From positions 372,001 to 436,000 of the forward strand of contig NC_015658.1 in assembly GCF_000217715.1 (NCBI RefSeq): a DNA stretch of 64,000 bases, in the 5' to 3' direction. Source of the DNA: Halopiger xanaduensis SH-6. Its GTDB lineage: Archaea > Halobacteriota > Halobacteria > Halobacteriales > Natrialbaceae. Shown here in pieces: positions 63,058 through 64,000 of this stretch. Below the pieces are notes generated by a model that was not told where the DNA came from, did not search any database, and saw only the letters and a program-made list of their open reading frames with translations. The first letter of the stretch is position 1. Each line of letters begins with the position of its first letter. The translations under genes were made by a program, and so were the position numbers.

Positions 63058-64000
63058 GTGACTACCGACGACACACTACCAAAAAAACCATCCAACGTAG
63101 CTACCGACGGCGGTAGCGAGACACCAAAGTTGCGGAACGATTACGAGGGCAGTAAACCGTCCGAAACCTGGTTTACGGAGCTCGATCAGGCTGTCATCCA
63201 GGAGGATCGCTGTATCCAGTGTGGGAGCTGTATCGCCGTCTGTCCGGTCGATACGATCGGTACCGATGAGGACGGACTACCAACGCTAACGAAGATGTGT
63301 ATCGGCTGCTCGCGTTGCTGGGACTTCTGTCCCCGTGGCGGCCTTCGATACGAACGCCAGTGGAAGATTACCGGCGGGGAAGACAACGTCAAAGGTGCCG
63401 GCGACCCGATCGACGAACACTCCGCGAAGGTCCAAGACAACTGGCGAGAGAACGCACAGGACGGTGGCGTCGTCACCGCCATGCTTATTCGCCTACTCGA
63501 GGAGGGTAAGATCGACGGCGCGGTCATCGCAACCGAAAGCGAGGACGAGCCGTGGAAGGCCGAGCCGTTTATCGCAACCACTCCCAAGGAGTGTATCGAG
63601 AACGCAGGTTCGTTCTACAACCAGACGATGGCGCTGGAACACCTCGATTACAGAGCGATCGAAGAGACGTTCCCGGAGATGGACCTCGACGACCTCGATC
63701 TCGCAGTCGTCGGGACGCCGTGTGTAATCGAAGGTATCGAAGCCCTGCAGGACTTCGAGTGGGACTACGGGAGCCACGAGGAAGGCGTCCGTGCGATCGA
63801 GTATACGATCGCGCTGATGTGTACCAAGAACTTCAACTACTACAAGTTCGTCGGCGAACAACTCGAGGAGAAACGCGACATTCCGCCGGAAGATATCAAG
63901 AAGATGGATATCCTCCACGGCAAGCTGATGGTCTGGGACCACTCCGACGAGATGATCCTCGAGGAAGACATCGAAAACTTCCACAGCGCCGCGCTGAAAG
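63058..64000 (+). CDS. Coenzyme F420 hydrogenase/dehydrogenase beta-subunit-like protein (3' end outside the window)
   Basis: Starts with a GTG and is open for 314 codons to the window edge. Two ferredoxin-type clusters (DRCIQCGSCIAVCPVDT and KMCIGCSRCWDFCPRGG) give two [4Fe-4S] centres. Next comes the N-terminal FrhB domain, QDGGVVTAMLIRLLEEGKID, then LAVVGTPCVIEGIEAL with the conserved Cys that leads to the flavin/F420 site, and IALMCTKNFNYYKFVGEQL. Such proteins pass electrons between reduced F420 and ferredoxin or sulfite/glutamate-synthase-type partners; haloarchaea make F420. Partners are likely beyond the window. Confidence 0.9.
   Translation, partial: MTTDDTLPKKPSNVATDGGSETPKLRNDYEGSKPSETWFTELDQAVIQEDRCIQCGSCIAVCPVDTIGTDEDGLPTLTKMCIGCSRCWDFCPRGGLRYERQWKITGGEDNVKGAGDPIDEHSAKVQDNWRENAQDGGVVTAMLIRLLEEGKIDGAVIATESEDEPWKAEPFIATTPKECIENAGSFYNQTMALEHLDYRAIEETFPEMDLDDLDLAVVGTPCVIEGIEALQDFEWDYGSHEEGVRAIEYTIALMCTKNFNYYKFVGEQLEEKRDIPPEDIKKMDILHGKLMVWDHSDEMILEEDIENFHSAALK

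Overview
The window looks like accessory, high-GC haloarchaeal DNA, most likely from a Natrialba/Natrinema/Haloterrigena-type halophile. The proteins are rich in Asp and Glu. Several exported proteins carry Tat signals. HalOD1, bacterio-opsin-activator-type HTH, TRAM, Orc1/Cdc6 and TFS-like proteins are present, and upstream regions often place a TATA-like element about 27-30 bp before the start codon, as in leaderless archaeal genes. An orc1/cdc6 gene with its own repeat-marked origin, plus many insertion-sequence scars, suggests a megaplasmid, a secondary replicon or an integrated plasmid region. This is inferred from sequence reading only; no database search was run.

Layout. 1-2.8 kb: 5' end of a MetE-like gene, a MATE exporter, an AbrB-type protein and a HalOD1 protein. 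3.0-5.3 kb: replication origin, with an orc1/cdc6 gene flanked by ten copies of a 20-bp ORB-like element. 5.4-8.7 kb: a headless ORF, then a secreted subtilase and a secreted zinc carboxypeptidase. 8.8-13.6 kb: decayed genes (DUF6884-like, a GH2 fragment), a DUF4177/four-TM membrane gene pair, a TRAM protein and an RNase H-fold exonuclease. 14-18.1 kb: beta-carbonic anhydrase, monooxygenase-fold protein, thioredoxin-fold peroxiredoxin, CoA-disulfide-reductase-like flavoprotein and a TFS-like zinc ribbon. 18.2-26.7 kb: a histidine kinase fragment, a Tat-exported glycoside-hydrolase-like protein and two large histidine kinases. 27.4-29.2 kb: a PAP2-like membrane protein and a graveyard of IS605/tnpB ends and a PIN-toxin relic. 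29.2-34.2 kb: ABC exporter with its HTH regulator, then katG. 34.2-42.4 kb: an SbcC/Rad50-like scar, two divergent family 3 glycosidases, a UspA protein and an MFS transporter. 42.4-44.4 kb: a dead IS6-family transposase and an unexplained GC-rich block. 44.4-53 kb: cystathionine-synthase-type enzyme, a tandem pair of DUF21/CBS proteins, UspA and a third HTH-PAS kinase, interspersed with a dispersed MITE-like repeat. 53.4-59 kb: a methyltransferase/serine hydrolase/membrane-protein operon, an HTH regulator and two unknowns. 59.2-64 kb: a second IS6 scar, a large Tat-exported family 11 rhamnogalacturonan lyase, further scars and the start of a coenzyme-F420 dehydrogenase beta-subunit gene.

Functionally, the window suggests use of plant-type polysaccharide (rhamnogalacturonan lyase, two GH3 enzymes, a GH42-like exported protein and a GH2 remnant), extracellular protein degradation (subtilase plus carboxypeptidase), oxidative-stress defence (KatG, peroxiredoxin, flavoprotein) and sensory signalling through three closely related kinases with no response regulator beside them. 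The clearest special structure is the ORB-studded origin. I see no convincing new multi-gene defence or biosynthetic system. The best leads for unknown biology are the overlapping 53.5-56.2 kb operon, the HTH-fused multi-PAS kinases, the TFS-like protein without the catalytic acidic pair, and the 57.8 kb protein with a Gly/Ala/Cys tail.
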